From positions 1,332,527-1,396,526 of the forward strand of contig NZ_DS264586.1 in assembly GCF_000154225.1 (NCBI RefSeq): a stretch of 64,000 nucleotides of DNA. The letters are read 5' to 3'. Positions 11,447 to 19,773 of the stretch are shown piece after piece. The DNA is from Schaalia dentiphila ATCC 17982 (lineage in GTDB: Bacteria; Actinomycetota; Actinomycetes; Actinomycetales; Actinomycetaceae). Made by a program: the position numbers and the translations under genes. Every line of letters begins with the position of its first letter. Within the stretch, counting starts at the first letter, position 1. Under the pieces are notes generated by a model. It was given only the letters and a program-made list of their open reading frames with translations, was not told the origin of the DNA and searched no databases.

Positions 11447-12382
11447 TCAGTCGACGGTCGGGTTGAGTGTAGCTGTCGTCAGTGCTGCATTCTCGGCGCC
11501 GTAGGACGCCAGAATGTCGTTGAGGTAGCCGTTGTCCATCAGGTACTGCATAGCCTTCTGGACCGCCTCAGCAAGCTGCGCATCATCCTTTGCGACCGCC
11601 ACGCCCTGAGGGGCTGACTCAAACGTGTCGCCAAGCTGCTCGATCTTGCCGGCAGACTGCGAGCTCGTGTAGCCAATGACTGTTGAGTCCGCGAGGGTCG
11701 CGTCATACTGGCCGCCAGTCAGCTTGGTGGCGATGTCCGTCTGGAGCTCGTGAGGCATGACGGTGATCTTTTCCTTGCCGGCTGCAACACACTCGTCAGA
11801 GAGCGCGGCCGCGTATTCTTCCTGAGCCGTGCCGGTCTGAACCGCAATAGTCGCGCCGCACGGGTTAGACGGGTCAAAATTCTTCGGATTGCCAGCAGCG
11901 ACGCCCCATGCGGATCCGACGTTCAGGTAAGACACCATGTTGACTTGCTGCTCACGCTCGGAGGTAATGGTGAACGATGAGATGCCCACGTCGAACTTTG
12001 TGCCGAGAGCGGGGATGATCGTGGGGAATTCGGAGTGCTTCGTTTCTCCGGCGTTCAGACCCATGACCTTGGCGAGCGCCTTGTTAATGTCAATGTCATA
12101 GCCAATGGGAGTCTGTCCATCAGCATCCATGTATTCGGCAGGCGCATATCCGGTAGAGGCTCCGTTACGCAGGGTGCCCCGCTTCTTAATGCTGTCGGGA
12201 ACGAGCGCTGCAATCTCGTCGACGGTTGGGATTGATGAGATGTCGTAGTGTGAGGTGGTTGATGTGGCTGCCCCCGTCGTCGTGTCTGCGGTACTCGTGC
12301 TCGTCGTGGGGTCTGCGCATGCGGCCATTGCGGTCGCGGTACTGGCCAGAGTGAGCATGGCGAGAATCTTCTTGGTGTGCAT
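11447..12382 (-). CDS. Amino-acid-binding lipoprotein, copy 2 (family 3 SBP)
   Basis: 311-residue paralogue of the neighbouring binding protein and first gene of the operon. Signal peptide MHTKKILAMLTLASTATAMA with lipidated Cys at residue 22 (lipobox MAAC). Mature region shares LRNGAST.YAPAEYMD, DINKALAKVMGLN, NPKNFDPSNPCGATIAVQTGTAQEEYAAALS and AMQYLMDNGYLNDIL with copy 1. The ATG at 12382 has TGAGGAAC upstream; a longer frame to 12484 has no signal peptide at its start. The two copies probably feed one permease and may differ in ligand preference. Confidence 0.92.
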   Translation of the reverse strand: MHTKKILAMLTLASTATAMAACADPTTSTSTADTTTGAATSTTSHYDISSIPTVDEIAALVPDSIKKRGTLRNGASTGYAPAEYMDADGQTPIGYDIDINKALAKVMGLNAGETKHSEFPTIIPALGTKFDVGISSFTITSEREQQVNMVSYLNVGSAWGVAAGNPKNFDPSNPCGATIAVQTGTAQEEYAAALSDECVAAGKEKITVMPHELQTDIATKLTGGQYDATLADSTVIGYTSSQSAGKIEQLGDTFESAPQGVAVAKDDAQLAEAVQKAMQYLMDNGYLNDILASYGAENAALTTATLNPTVD

Positions 12383-12441
12383 GATTATGTTCCTCAGTAT
12401 CCGTGATTCGAGTGATATCGTGTACTGAACATGCAAGCATG

Positions 12442-12454
12442 TGCATACTATGCA
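12442..12454 (-). promoter_or_regulatory. Perfect palindrome TGCATACTATGCA before binding protein copy 2
   Basis: 13-bp perfect palindrome (TGCATA-C-TATGCA), about 60 bp upstream of the copy 2 start; a one-mismatch version lies at a similar distance before copy 1. Half-sites recur beside it (ATGCAAGCATGTGCAT). Proposed operator, possibly overlapping the -10 region. Confidence 0.5.
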
Positions 12455-12483
12455 TGTCGAATGAGTCTCGGATCGTGGATACA

Positions 12484-12516
12484 CAAGTGGGCAAGCACAC
12501 GGTGCTTGCCCACTTG
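12484..12516 (-). terminator. Hairpin terminator after DUF4191 gene
   Basis: Perfect 14-bp stem CAAGTGGGCAAGCA / TGCTTGCCCACTTG with loop CACGG, just past the DUF4191 stop. It has no U-tract on either side, so efficiency is uncertain. Confidence 0.6.
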
Positions 12517-12522
12517 AGAGGT

Positions 12523-13215
12523 TCAGTTGCCGCGAAGTGCGCGGCGTGACGGCTTGGCGCGAAAAGGATCGATGCCCTTCGGAATGGGAGGCTCGCCCGA
12601 TCGGAGAGCGTTGATACGTGCCGAGACCTGGGGAACTTCCTCGGGGGTCAGCACGTTCTTCAGCTTGCGCAGCTCACGCTGCAGATCCTTCAGGGCGATC
12701 TGCCCGTCATCGTGACCCACCTGGATCTGATGAACGGGAACGTTGCGCATGACCCTGGTGACGCGCTTCGTCTCGGCCTGGAGGAGGGGGCGGACGCGTG
12801 ACGCGGGGCCCTCGGAGATGAGAACGACGCCGGCGCGGCCAACAATGCGCCACACGAGGTCCTGCTCACGGGTGTATGCGACGGGCTGCTCGGGAATCAC
12901 CCAGCCTCGCTGAATCTGGGACAGTGCAACCTTCACGGCACCCGCCGTATCCTCAACCTGCGAGTACAGAGCGCGGCGCGTCAGAATGCTCAGCAGCGCA
13001 AGGGCTGCGGTGAACGAGCCCACGATGCCGACGACAAGCCAGCCAATAAGCGACATGTTGGTCAGCCAGGCTACCAGCATGAAGACGGCGATCACCGCTG
13101 CGACTGTTCCGAGAAGCATCCACGGAAGTGCCGGGTAGGTGCGTTTGGTCAGTCGGTACGCGTCGAGGACGTTCTGATAGAAGCGCCTCTTGCCGGGGGG
13201 ATTCGATTCACTCAT
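12523..13215 (-). CDS. DUF4191 membrane protein
   Basis: 230-residue protein of the actinobacterial DUF4191 family. A short polar N-terminus (SNPPGKRRFYQNVLDAYRLTKRTYP) is followed by two adjacent transmembrane helices (about residues 32-75, PWMLLGTVAAVIAVFMLVAWL and GWLVVGIVGSFTAALALLSIL), then a soluble domain with VVLISEGPASRVRPLLQAE and a basic C-terminus. The ATG at 13215 has TGAGG upstream. The family commonly sits beside lipoate or lipoamide genes, as here near E2 and lpdA, but its function is unknown. Confidence 0.82.
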   Translation of the reverse strand: MSESNPPGKRRFYQNVLDAYRLTKRTYPALPWMLLGTVAAVIAVFMLVAWLTNMSLIGWLVVGIVGSFTAALALLSILTRRALYSQVEDTAGAVKVALSQIQRGWVIPEQPVAYTREQDLVWRIVGRAGVVLISEGPASRVRPLLQAETKRVTRVMRNVPVHQIQVGHDDGQIALKDLQRELRKLKNVLTPEEVPQVSARINALRSGEPPIPKGIDPFRAKPSRRALRGN

Positions 13216-13285
13216 AGCCTCATTATTGTACGTGCAATTGATGATCGAAAGTCCACCCGTCCGATCAGGCACTTTGTGAAATGAG

Positions 13286-13314
13286 TTGCATCACATTGGT
13301 TGGCTTTGGACAAT
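13286..13314 (+). promoter_or_regulatory. Candidate promoter TTGCAT-N17-GACAAT
   Basis: TTGCAT (13286-13291) and GACAAT (13309-13314) are 17 bp apart, and the -10 ends 6 nt before the ATG at 13321, implying a leaderless message for the kinase-like gene. Confidence 0.35.
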
Positions 13315-13320
13315 GTCGGT

Positions 13321-14655
13321 ATGAACATTGGCGGTTACGACATTGGCCAAATCTTCCATATCGGGGCGACAGGCCCCGTGTGGCGTACGCGCACGAATGC
13401 GGGTGAGGCGCTGTTGTCGCTGCGCGCCGCCGGAGATGGAGAGCGCTGCCTCGAGCGGTGGAAGGCGTGGGCGTCGATCACGTCGCGACACGTTGTTGCC
13501 TTGCGCGACGTTGCGCGATCAGATGACGGCCGCTGGGCAATCGTTTACGACTATGTGGCAGGACGTCCCCTCGACGCGGAAATTGGCTCGCCCGACTTGC
13601 GCCCCATCGCGACAAGACGCCAGATCATCGAAGGAATTGCTGCCGGGGTCAGTGCCCTGCACAGCGCTGGAATCGTCCATGGGGATTTAACGCCCTCCAA
13701 CATCATCGTGACACCATCTGGGCGCGCGGTCATCATCGATCTCATCGACGAGTTGGGAGAGGACGACGGAACGCCGGGGTGGAGTCAAGGACGCAGCGGG
13801 CCGCAGGCCGATCGTGCGTGCCTGCGTCAGCTCGCGCAGATTCTGCACATGGACGAGGCCCTGGCTGAGCTCGGGTTCGATGAGCCTAACGATTGTCTTG
13901 CAGACGCGACGCCCGTTGTTGACGATCCCGTCGAGCACCCTATTTCGCGTGAGCCCGTGGATCCCGAGCGCGTCATCGCAGACTTGCGCGCTGCGGCACT
14001 GCGCGAAGATACCCTCAGAGATAGGCAGTCCGAGCGCCCGGCTGCCTCGACACCACAGAATGTGCGTGGCAGGAGACAGGAAGCGCAGCGCGGCCGGCGC
14101 CGAGCGCTCGGCGTCCTCGCTATGGGGCTGATGGCGATCATCGCAGGTGTGTCCATTATGGCCTACGGCTTCTTGAGTAGCGGTCCGAGCGACGACCAAT
14201 CGGAGACATCGGTTTACAGCGATCCCTCACAGTCCCTTGAGCAGTCATCCGGTAGTCCATGCGACGTTTCCGCCCTGTCAGAAACGATTAATCGTGCGAT
14301 CCGCACGCGCGACGAAGCAGTGGTCGCCGGTGACCCGACGCCTCTTGAGAGCGTTCTTGGTGGCGAGCTGCTTGATCAAGACAAGGAACGCATCGCAATG
14401 ATGCAAAGCGACGGAGTGCGCGTCTCGCAGTTGTCCTCACGGATCGATGATGTGTCCGTTTTAGCGTGTGAGCCGGGAGCCATCGATGTCAGTGCAACGT
14501 TGACGGTTCTCACGTCGGAAACATGTCGAGCTGGAACGTGTGAGAAGCGCTCGGAGCCCCAAGTAACCGACCTTCGGGTGCGCGTCGATCCAGTGTCGGG
14601 AAAGGTTGTGAAGGCGGAGCCCGCTGATCAGCAAAGTGGTGCAGACGCGCAATAA
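13321..14655 (+). CDS. Degenerate protein-kinase-like membrane protein
   Basis: 444 residues. Residues 1-150 resemble a Ser/Thr kinase domain: GATGPVWR takes the place of the glycine loop, and the catalytic-loop-like VHGDLTPSNIIV has H120, D122 and N127. The ATP-anchoring lysine is absent (GEALLSLRAA) and the DFG position reads IIDLIDE. About residues 262-285 form one transmembrane helix (GVLAMGLMAIIAGVSIMAYGFL), followed by an acidic/Ser-rich linker and an extracytoplasmic domain with four cysteines. ATG 13321 was chosen over TTG 13300 because a -10-like GACAAT sits 6 nt before it. It may be a pseudokinase sensor; activity cannot be judged from sequence. Convergent with the E2 gene. Confidence 0.75.
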   Translation: MNIGGYDIGQIFHIGATGPVWRTRTNAGEALLSLRAAGDGERCLERWKAWASITSRHVVALRDVARSDDGRWAIVYDYVAGRPLDAEIGSPDLRPIATRRQIIEGIAAGVSALHSAGIVHGDLTPSNIIVTPSGRAVIIDLIDELGEDDGTPGWSQGRSGPQADRACLRQLAQILHMDEALAELGFDEPNDCLADATPVVDDPVEHPISREPVDPERVIADLRAAALREDTLRDRQSERPAASTPQNVRGRRQEAQRGRRRALGVLAMGLMAIIAGVSIMAYGFLSSGPSDDQSETSVYSDPSQSLEQSSGSPCDVSALSETINRAIRTRDEAVVAGDPTPLESVLGGELLDQDKERIAMMQSDGVRVSQLSSRIDDVSVLACEPGAIDVSATLTVLTSETCRAGTCEKRSEPQVTDLRVRVDPVSGKVVKAEPADQQSGADAQ

Positions 14656-14689
14656 TGCGCGACAACTTCGCATGTGTTCAGGCAATAGC

Positions 14690-14723
14690 GATGGGGTGGG
14701 CCTCATGCGAGGCCCACCCCATC
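14690..14723. terminator. Bidirectional terminator, 15-bp perfect stem
   Basis: GATGGGGTGGGCCTC / GAGGCCCACCCCATC with an ATGC tetraloop, between the convergent kinase-like gene and the E2 gene. Confidence 0.75.
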
Positions 14724-14738
14724 AGCGTTCGGTGAGGA

Positions 14739-16454
14739 TCAGAGTCCGAGGTCGGCCTCGAACGCGCCTTCCTCCAGTCGCTTCTTCACATCCATGAGGA
14801 AGCGCGAAGCGTCGGCACCGTCGACCAGGCGATGGTCGTAGGACAGTGACAGGTACACCATCGAGCGAATCGCGATGACGTCGGCGCCGTCGGCACCCTT
14901 CATCACGACGGGACGCTTCACGATCGTGCCAACGCCCATGATCGCGGTCTCCGGCATGTTGAGGACCGGCGTATCAAAGAGCGCGCCACCCGAACCGGTG
15001 TTGGTCACCGTGAACGTCGAGCCGGACAGCTCGTCGGGACCAATCTTCGAGTCGCGAGTACGGGCAGCCAGATCGTTGATCGAGGCGGCGATGCCCGCGA
15101 TGTCCTTGTCTCCGGCGTTCTTTATCACCGGGACCAGCAGACCGCGCGGCGTGTCAACGGCGATACCCACGTGCTCGTAGTCGAAGTACGTGACCTCCTT
15201 GTCGTTGATGGTCGCGTTGATCTTCGGGTGGTAGGCGAGGGCCTCGGTCGCGGCCTTCACGAAGAAGGGCAGGAACGTCAGCTTGGTGCCGTGCTTGGCA
15301 AGGAACGCGTCCTTCGAACGCGCGCGCAGAGCGGCAATCTTCGTGACGTCGACCTCGATAACCGTGGTCAGCTGAGCCGCAGTCTGAAGAGATTCGACCA
15401 TGCGGCGAGCGATCGTCTGACGCAGTCGCGACATCTTCTCGGTCGTGCCACGCAGCGGCGAAGGCTCGCGAACAGCGTTGGCCTGTGCAGCGGCCGGAGC
15501 AGCGGAAGCAGCAGGGGCGGCGGGGGCTGCGACTGCAGCGCGAGCGGCAGCGGCGGCAGCCTCAATGTCCTCGCGGCGAACGCGGCCGCCGACACCCGTG
15601 CCCGACACGGACGCCAGATCGACGCCGAGCTCGCGGGCGAGCTTACGAACGATCGGGGTGACGTAGGCGGAGCCGGTCACAGCGACAGGGGTTTCAACGA
15701 CCGGAGCAGCGGAAGCCGTCTGTGCCAGCGTCGAGGCGTTCGGGAAGGGATCAACCGGAGCTGCCGAAGCGGCAGGAGTAGCGGGTGCAGCCGGTGCAGC
15801 GGGAGCAGCAGGCGTCACCGGAGCGGCCGGAGCAGTTGCCTCGGCGACGGGAGCAGCAGAGGGAGCCGACGAAGAAATGATCGCGACGACGGTGCCGACC
15901 TCAACGGTCTCATCCTCGGGAACGCGGATCTCTGCAAGGAAACCGGCGACCGGGGAGGGGACCTCGGAGTCGACCTTGTCCGTGGAGACCTCGAGCAGCG
16001 GCTCGTCGGCGTCAACGGCGTCGCCCACGGACTTCAGCCACGTGGTGACGGTGCCCTCGGTGACGGACTCGCCCAGAGCGGGCATGCGCACCTCGGTACC
16101 CTGCGCGGGAGCGGAGGCAGGGGCGGCAGCGGTCTCGACAGGAGCTGCAGCAGGCGCCGCCGGAGCCTCGACAGGAGCAGCCGCGGGTGCAGCAGCAGGG
16201 GCTGCCGAAGCCTCAGACGCATCGCCAATGCGAGCGATCTCGGTGCCAACCTCGACAGTCTCATCCTCGGGGACCAGGATTTCCAGCAGGACGCCGGCCA
16301 CGGGGGAGGGGACCTCGGAGTCGACCTTGTCCGTGGACACCTCAACGATGGGCTCATCGAGTTCGACGGTGTCGCCGACCTGCTTGAGCCACGTGGTGAC
16401 GGTGCCCTCGGTGACGGACTCGCCCAGAGCGGGCATGGTCACTGAAGTTGCCAT
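14739..16454 (-). CDS. sucB: Dihydrolipoyl acyltransferase (E2) of a 2-oxoacid dehydrogenase
   Basis: 571-residue E2. Two lipoyl domains at about residues 1-77 and 118-195, each with the lipoylation motif [12 protein letters not shown] (K43 and K160). Ala/Pro-rich linkers separate them from the E3-binding domain [19 protein letters not shown]...GGRVRREDI and the catalytic domain, which ends with [16 protein letters not shown] containing the catalytic His. Annotated by similarity to the actinobacterial SucB type; it could serve pyruvate, 2-oxoglutarate or both, since no E1 gene is in the window. It starts 27 bp after lpdA, so the two are probably co-transcribed. Confidence 0.9.
   Translation of the reverse strand: MATSVTMPALGESVTEGTVTTWLKQVGDTVELDEPIVEVSTDKVDSEVPSPVAGVLLEILVPEDETVEVGTEIARIGDASEASAAPAAAPAAAPVEAPAAPAAAPVETAAAPASAPAQGTEVRMPALGESVTEGTVTTWLKSVGDAVDADEPLLEVSTDKVDSEVPSPVAGFLAEIRVPEDETVEVGTVVAIISSSAPSAAPVAEATAPAAPVTPAAPAAPAAPATPAASAAPVDPFPNASTLAQTASAAPVVETPVAVTGSAYVTPIVRKLARELGVDLASVSGTGVGGRVRREDIEAAAAAARAAVAAPAAPAASAAPAAAQANAVREPSPLRGTTEKMSRLRQTIARRMVESLQTAAQLTTVIEVDVTKIAALRARSKDAFLAKHGTKLTFLPFFVKAATEALAYHPKINATINDKEVTYFDYEHVGIAVDTPRGLLVPVIKNAGDKDIAGIAASINDLAARTRDSKIGPDELSGSTFTVTNTGSGGALFDTPVLNMPETAIMGVGTIVKRPVVMKGADGADVIAIRSMVYLSLSYDHRLVDGADASRFLMDVKKRLEEGAFEADLGL
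15951..16437 (-). repeat. Internal 351-bp-period duplication encoding the lipoyl domains
   Basis: Two stretches recur exactly 351 bp apart: a 51-bp block at 16036-16086 and 16387-16437, and an about 35-bp block at 15952-15986 and 16303-16337. They encode the same parts of lipoyl domains 2 and 1. Identity at the DNA level, including third positions, implies recent duplication or gene conversion. Confidence 0.8.
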
Positions 16455-16481
16455 GTGTGTTCTCCTATTAAAAATGTTCGG

Positions 16482-17855
16482 TCAGTTGTGGACGTGGAGC
16501 GGCTTGCCTGCCAGCGCCATAGCCGCTTCACCAAGCGACTCGTTCTGGCTGGGGTGCGCGTGGATCAGGGAAGCGACATCCGAGGGGTATGCCTCCCAAT
16601 TCACCATGAGCTCGCCCTCACCAATCTGCTCGCCGATGCGCGCGCCGATGCCGTGGAAGCCCACGATCGGACCGCCCTCAACCGAGACCAGCTTGATGAT
16701 GCCCGATGTGGCCAGGATAGACGACTTTCCGTTGCCGGCGAGGTTGTACTCGACGGTGCGTACCTGGTCCCCAAACTTTTCACGTGCCTGCTTCTCGGTC
16801 ATGCCGACGGAGGCAATCTCCGGCTCGCAGAACGTCACACGCGGGATGTTGATATCAGCCTGCATGGTCGGGTTCAGGCCAGCGATCTCTTCGGCCACGA
16901 AGATGCCCTGCATGAAGCCGCGGTGTGCCAGCTGAAGGCCGGGAACGATATCGCCGACCGCGTAGATGTTTCCGACGCCGGTGTGCAGGCGGTCGTTGGT
17001 GATGACGAAGCCGCGATCCAGCGTGATGCCGGCCTGCTCGTAGCCCAGGCCCTCGGTGACGGGGCCACGGCCGACAGCGACCAGAAGGACGTCGGCGTCG
17101 AAAGCCTTGCCGTCTTCGGTCGTGACGTGCACGCCCTGCTCGTTCTGCGTGGCCGAGGCGAAGCGAGTGTTCGTGTGGAACTTGATGCCGCGCTTGCGGT
17201 AGGCGCGCTCGAGCTGCTTGGAGATGGCCTCATCCTCGTTGTTGGCGAGGTGGGGCAGCGCTTCAATGATCGTGATCTCGGCGCCGAAGCTGCGCCACAC
17301 GGATGCGAACTCCAGACCGATGACGCCGCCGCCAAGAATCACGGCGGAGGAGGGAACCCAATCCATCTGAAGGGCCTGGTCGGAGGAGATCACGCGGCCG
17401 CCGATCTCGAGGCTGGGGATCGAACGCGAGTAGGAGCCGGTCGCCAGAACGATGTTACGGCCGGTAATGCGCTGGCCGTTCACCTCGATAGTGTTCGCGT
17501 CGGCGAGGCGGCCCCAGCCGGAGATCACCTCGACGTTGCGAGACTTGAGCAGGCCCTGCAGGCCCTTGTACAGACCGGAAATAACAGAGTCGCGGTACTT
17601 ACCCACCTGAGCCATGTCAATGCCGTTGAAGGTGGAGGAGACGCCGAACTTGGACGACTCACGCACGGCCTCGGCCGTTTCTGCAGCGTGCAGGTACGCC
17701 TTGGTGGGGATGCAGCCGCGGTGCAGACAGGTGCCGCCCACCTTGTCGCCGTCAATGAGGGCGACCTTCATGCCCAACTGCGCAGCGCGCAGGGCGGTCG
17801 CGTAGCCGCCGGAACCCGCACCCAGAATGACGATGTCGTAGGTCGATTCGCTCAA
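16482..17855 (-). CDS. lpdA: Dihydrolipoyl dehydrogenase (E3)
   Basis: 457-residue flavoprotein that reoxidises lipoyl groups. FAD-binding GAGSGGYATALRAAQLG, redox disulfide GGTCLHRGCIPTKA (CxxxxC), NAD-binding ILGGGVIGLEFASVW, second FAD motif NIYAVGDI, and the C-terminal catalytic HAHPSQNESLGEA are all present. The start is TTG (17853-17855), with GAGGAG 9 nt upstream and the family N-terminus (TYDIVILGAGSGG) immediately following; no ATG fits better. First gene of the lpdA-E2 unit. The leader contains the inverted repeat TGAGCT-GA-AGCTCA (17876-17889). Confidence 0.93.
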   Translation of the reverse strand: MSESTYDIVILGAGSGGYATALRAAQLGMKVALIDGDKVGGTCLHRGCIPTKAYLHAAETAEAVRESSKFGVSSTFNGIDMAQVGKYRDSVISGLYKGLQGLLKSRNVEVISGWGRLADANTIEVNGQRITGRNIVLATGSYSRSIPSLEIGGRVISSDQALQMDWVPSSAVILGGGVIGLEFASVWRSFGAEITIIEALPHLANNEDEAISKQLERAYRKRGIKFHTNTRFASATQNEQGVHVTTEDGKAFDADVLLVAVGRGPVTEGLGYEQAGITLDRGFVITNDRLHTGVGNIYAVGDIVPGLQLAHRGFMQGIFVAEEIAGLNPTMQADINIPRVTFCEPEIASVGMTEKQAREKFGDQVRTVEYNLAGNGKSSILATSGIIKLVSVEGGPIVGFHGIGARIGEQIGEGELMVNWEAYPSDVASLIHAHPSQNESLGEAAMALAGKPLHVHN

Positions 17856-18054
17856 GGTTTAAAACTCCTCGCTGATGAGCTGAAGCTCAGATGGTTGTTT
17901 TCATGGCGGGCCTCACGGTCCTTATAGGCCCATTGTCCCACGTTTGTGCAACGCTGTCTTGAAGCTCGGTGTTCCATCGCGGTGCATCAGGCCACACGGC
18001 ATAGTTGCTCATGGTGCTCTTCCCCAATGCGATGCGTCGCGACAATGCTGTCGG

Positions 18055-18060
18055 TAGGAT
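18055..18060 (+). promoter_or_regulatory. -10 hexamer TAGGAT, leaderless start
   Basis: TAGGAT ends 7 nt before the GTG at 18068, with no Shine-Dalgarno between. Supports 18068 as the start of the small membrane protein. Confidence 0.45.
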
Positions 18061-18067
18061 CAGACGT

Positions 18068-18559
18068 GTGCACGGACATGAGACGACGAACGAGGCCGTC
18101 GGTGCGCGCGATCAGCGCCCACCGTCGCTTGGGCTTGGCCGCATCATCATTGCTCTGTTTTGGCTCCTCGGGGCCTGGATTCTCGTCACGGCTATCCTCG
18201 ATCTGTTTCATGCGCAGGGGCAACCCTGGGGGCCGCGCATCGTTGCGCTGCTCGCGGGTATCGACTACCTCGTCGCGGCCACGGCGCTCACCCACAACGG
18301 GCGACGCATGCGCATGGTTGGTTGGGTCACGATCTCTCTGTCGATCGCCATTCCGATTATTTTGTGGGTCGCATCGCTCGGCTTGGATGAGCTGAATTCC
18401 GCGCGCTCAGCCTGGACTGGCCTCGGCGCTGACTTCTACTTCCTACCCTTTATCGTGTCGATCATCGGATTGATCTGGATGTGGCGCTCGAATCCGCGCA
18501 GGATCGTCTCGCTCGCAGAGCAGGTCGAACGTCCGTCCTCCCCGTGGAGGGCGCACTGA
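18068..18559 (+). CDS. Small four-helix membrane protein, unknown function
   Basis: 163-residue protein with about four transmembrane segments (GRIIIALFWLLGAWILVTAI, IVALLAGIDYLVAATAL, MVGWVTISLSIAIPIILWV, FYFLPFIVSIIGLIWMW) and a basic N-terminal tail of about 25 residues. I do not recognise the family. GTG 18068 was chosen over a codon at 18005 because a TAGGAT hexamer stands 7 nt upstream. It is divergent from lpdA and ends at a strong terminator, so it is probably monocistronic. Confidence 0.6.
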   Translation: MHGHETTNEAVGARDQRPPSLGLGRIIIALFWLLGAWILVTAILDLFHAQGQPWGPRIVALLAGIDYLVAATALTHNGRRMRMVGWVTISLSIAIPIILWVASLGLDELNSARSAWTGLGADFYFLPFIVSIIGLIWMWRSNPRRIVSLAEQVERPSSPWRAH

Positions 18560-18590
18560 CCCACTGCTTGATCCAGCGATGAACGCAGTA

Positions 18591-18637
18591 AACGAGGCCC
18601 GGCGGAGCGGTCCGATCCGGGCCTCGTTCGTCATCTT
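18591..18637. terminator. Terminator between membrane protein and trmL
   Basis: AACGAGGCCCGG / CCGGGCCTCGTT stem with a 14-nt loop followed by CGTCATCTTTT on the plus strand. It separates convergent genes. Confidence 0.75.
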
Positions 18638-18649
18638 TTCATCGTGGGG

Positions 18650-19111
18650 TTAGACGCCGTTTGGGAAACCCAGCTGTCGCCAGGCCTCGTACAGCACGAT
18701 CGATGCGGAGTTGGCCAAGTTGAGCGAACGCACCCCGTCAACCATCTGGATGCGCACGCGATCCTCCACGCGCGGATGATGCATCGCATCCTCGGACAGG
18801 CCGACCGACTCGCGCCCAAAGAGGAGGCCATCTCCATCGGCATAGGAGACGTCGGAGTACATGGTGGTTGCGTGGCCCGTGAGCGCCCAGACGCGCCCTG
18901 GAACCTCGGCGAGTGCCTCATCGAGGGAATCGTGCACCATAACGTGCGCGAGGTCGTGGTAGTCCAGGCCTGCGCGGCGGAGCTTCGCGTCGTCCATGTC
19001 GAAGCCCAGCGGCTTGACCAAGTGCAGCATCGATCCGGTGCACGCGGACAGGCGAATAGCGGCACCCGTATTGCCGGGGATTTCCGGCTCCCAAAAAATA
19101 ATGTGCAGCAT
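18650..19111 (-). CDS. trmL: tRNA (cytidine/uridine-34-2'-O)-methyltransferase
   Basis: 153-residue SPOUT methyltransferase that 2'-O-methylates the wobble nucleotide of tRNA-Leu species. Visible family motifs: EPEIPGNTGAAIRLSACTG (motif 1), LLFGRESVGLSEDAM (motif 2) and the knot segment RSLNLANSASIVLYEAWRQ (motif 3). Length is normal. TAAGGATT precedes the ATG, and the gene starts 5 bp after the YbhB-like gene, so the pair is an operon. Confidence 0.93.
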   Translation of the reverse strand: MLHIIFWEPEIPGNTGAAIRLSACTGSMLHLVKPLGFDMDDAKLRRAGLDYHDLAHVMVHDSLDEALAEVPGRVWALTGHATTMYSDVSYADGDGLLFGRESVGLSEDAMHHPRVEDRVRIQMVDGVRSLNLANSASIVLYEAWRQLGFPNGV

Positions 19112-19116
19112 AATCC

Positions 19117-19644
19117 TTAGGCCTGGTGGGTCACGGTCAGGGAGGCGCGTGCAATCGTGTGCTCGAGCGCCGCGAACGAGGCCATAGCTGGGGTCGCGTC
19201 GTCGTCGAGCCCCAGCGAATCCGTATCGAGGGCGTGCACCGTGAATACGTAGCGGTGGGGGCGATCGCCGGTGGGGGGAGCGGCTCCGAAGTAGGAGGCC
19301 TCGCCCGCATCGCCGCGCAGATGGAAAGCCGGACCGTCCAGCATGAGGTCGGATGCTCCGGCACCCGCCTCCAGGTGGGTCATGGACGACGGGATGTCAA
19401 GAATTGCCCAGTGCCACCAGCCCGAGGGGGTCGGGGCATCCGGGGCAAAGCAGGTCAGCATGAAGCTCGCCGTGTCCTCGGGGAAACCGTGCCACGTGAG
19501 ATCCGGGGAAAGGGATCCGGCCTCGGCGGTCGCCGACTCGGGCATGGGCGCGCCGTCGGTGAGAACGCTCGATGACAGCGTAAACGTGGGGGCTTCCATG
19601 CCCTCGTAGGGGCTGGGGGCAAGGGGGCGCTGGTCGATGTTCAT
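19117..19644 (-). CDS. YbhB/YbcL family (PEBP/Raf-kinase-inhibitor-like) protein
   Basis: 175-residue phosphatidylethanolamine-binding-protein fold. Family marks: SPDLTWHGFPEDTASFML, the ligand-site DAPTPSGWWHWAILDIP, and YFGAAPPTGDRPHRYVFTVHALD. No signal peptide. Start 19644 has AAGGAG 5 nt upstream; an in-frame codon at 19671 lacks this. Upstream neighbour of trmL. Bacterial members have no firmly known role. Confidence 0.88.
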   Translation of the reverse strand: MNIDQRPLAPSPYEGMEAPTFTLSSSVLTDGAPMPESATAEAGSLSPDLTWHGFPEDTASFMLTCFAPDAPTPSGWWHWAILDIPSSMTHLEAGAGASDLMLDGPAFHLRGDAGEASYFGAAPPTGDRPHRYVFTVHALDTDSLGLDDDATPAMASFAALEHTIARASLTVTHQA

Positions 19645-19734
19645 GCATGCTCCTTTTCTCGGTGTTTCCATTGTGACCTATTCGCGCGCGATCGGCGTTC
19701 GGGACACAGATGTGTGAGCGGGGTTCTACACTTC

Positions 19735-19756
19735 CAGTATCGAACACATGTTCTAT
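19735..19756 (+). promoter_or_regulatory. LexA (SOS) box before imuA'
   Basis: CAGTATCGAACACATGTTCTAT contains CGAACacatGTTCt, matching the Gram-positive/actinobacterial SOS box CGAAC-N4-GTTCG at 9 of 10 fixed positions. It lies 18-39 nt before the imuA' ATG and is almost identical over 22 bp to the box before dnaE2. Confidence 0.88.
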
Positions 19757-19773
19757 TGCTGGGAGGGGGAGTT

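Noticed and set aside
15171..16445. 424-codon plus-strand frame rich in Gly/Ser/Arg
   Set aside because: Antisense of the Ala/Pro-rich E2 linkers and lipoyl repeats; composition follows from the opposite strand.
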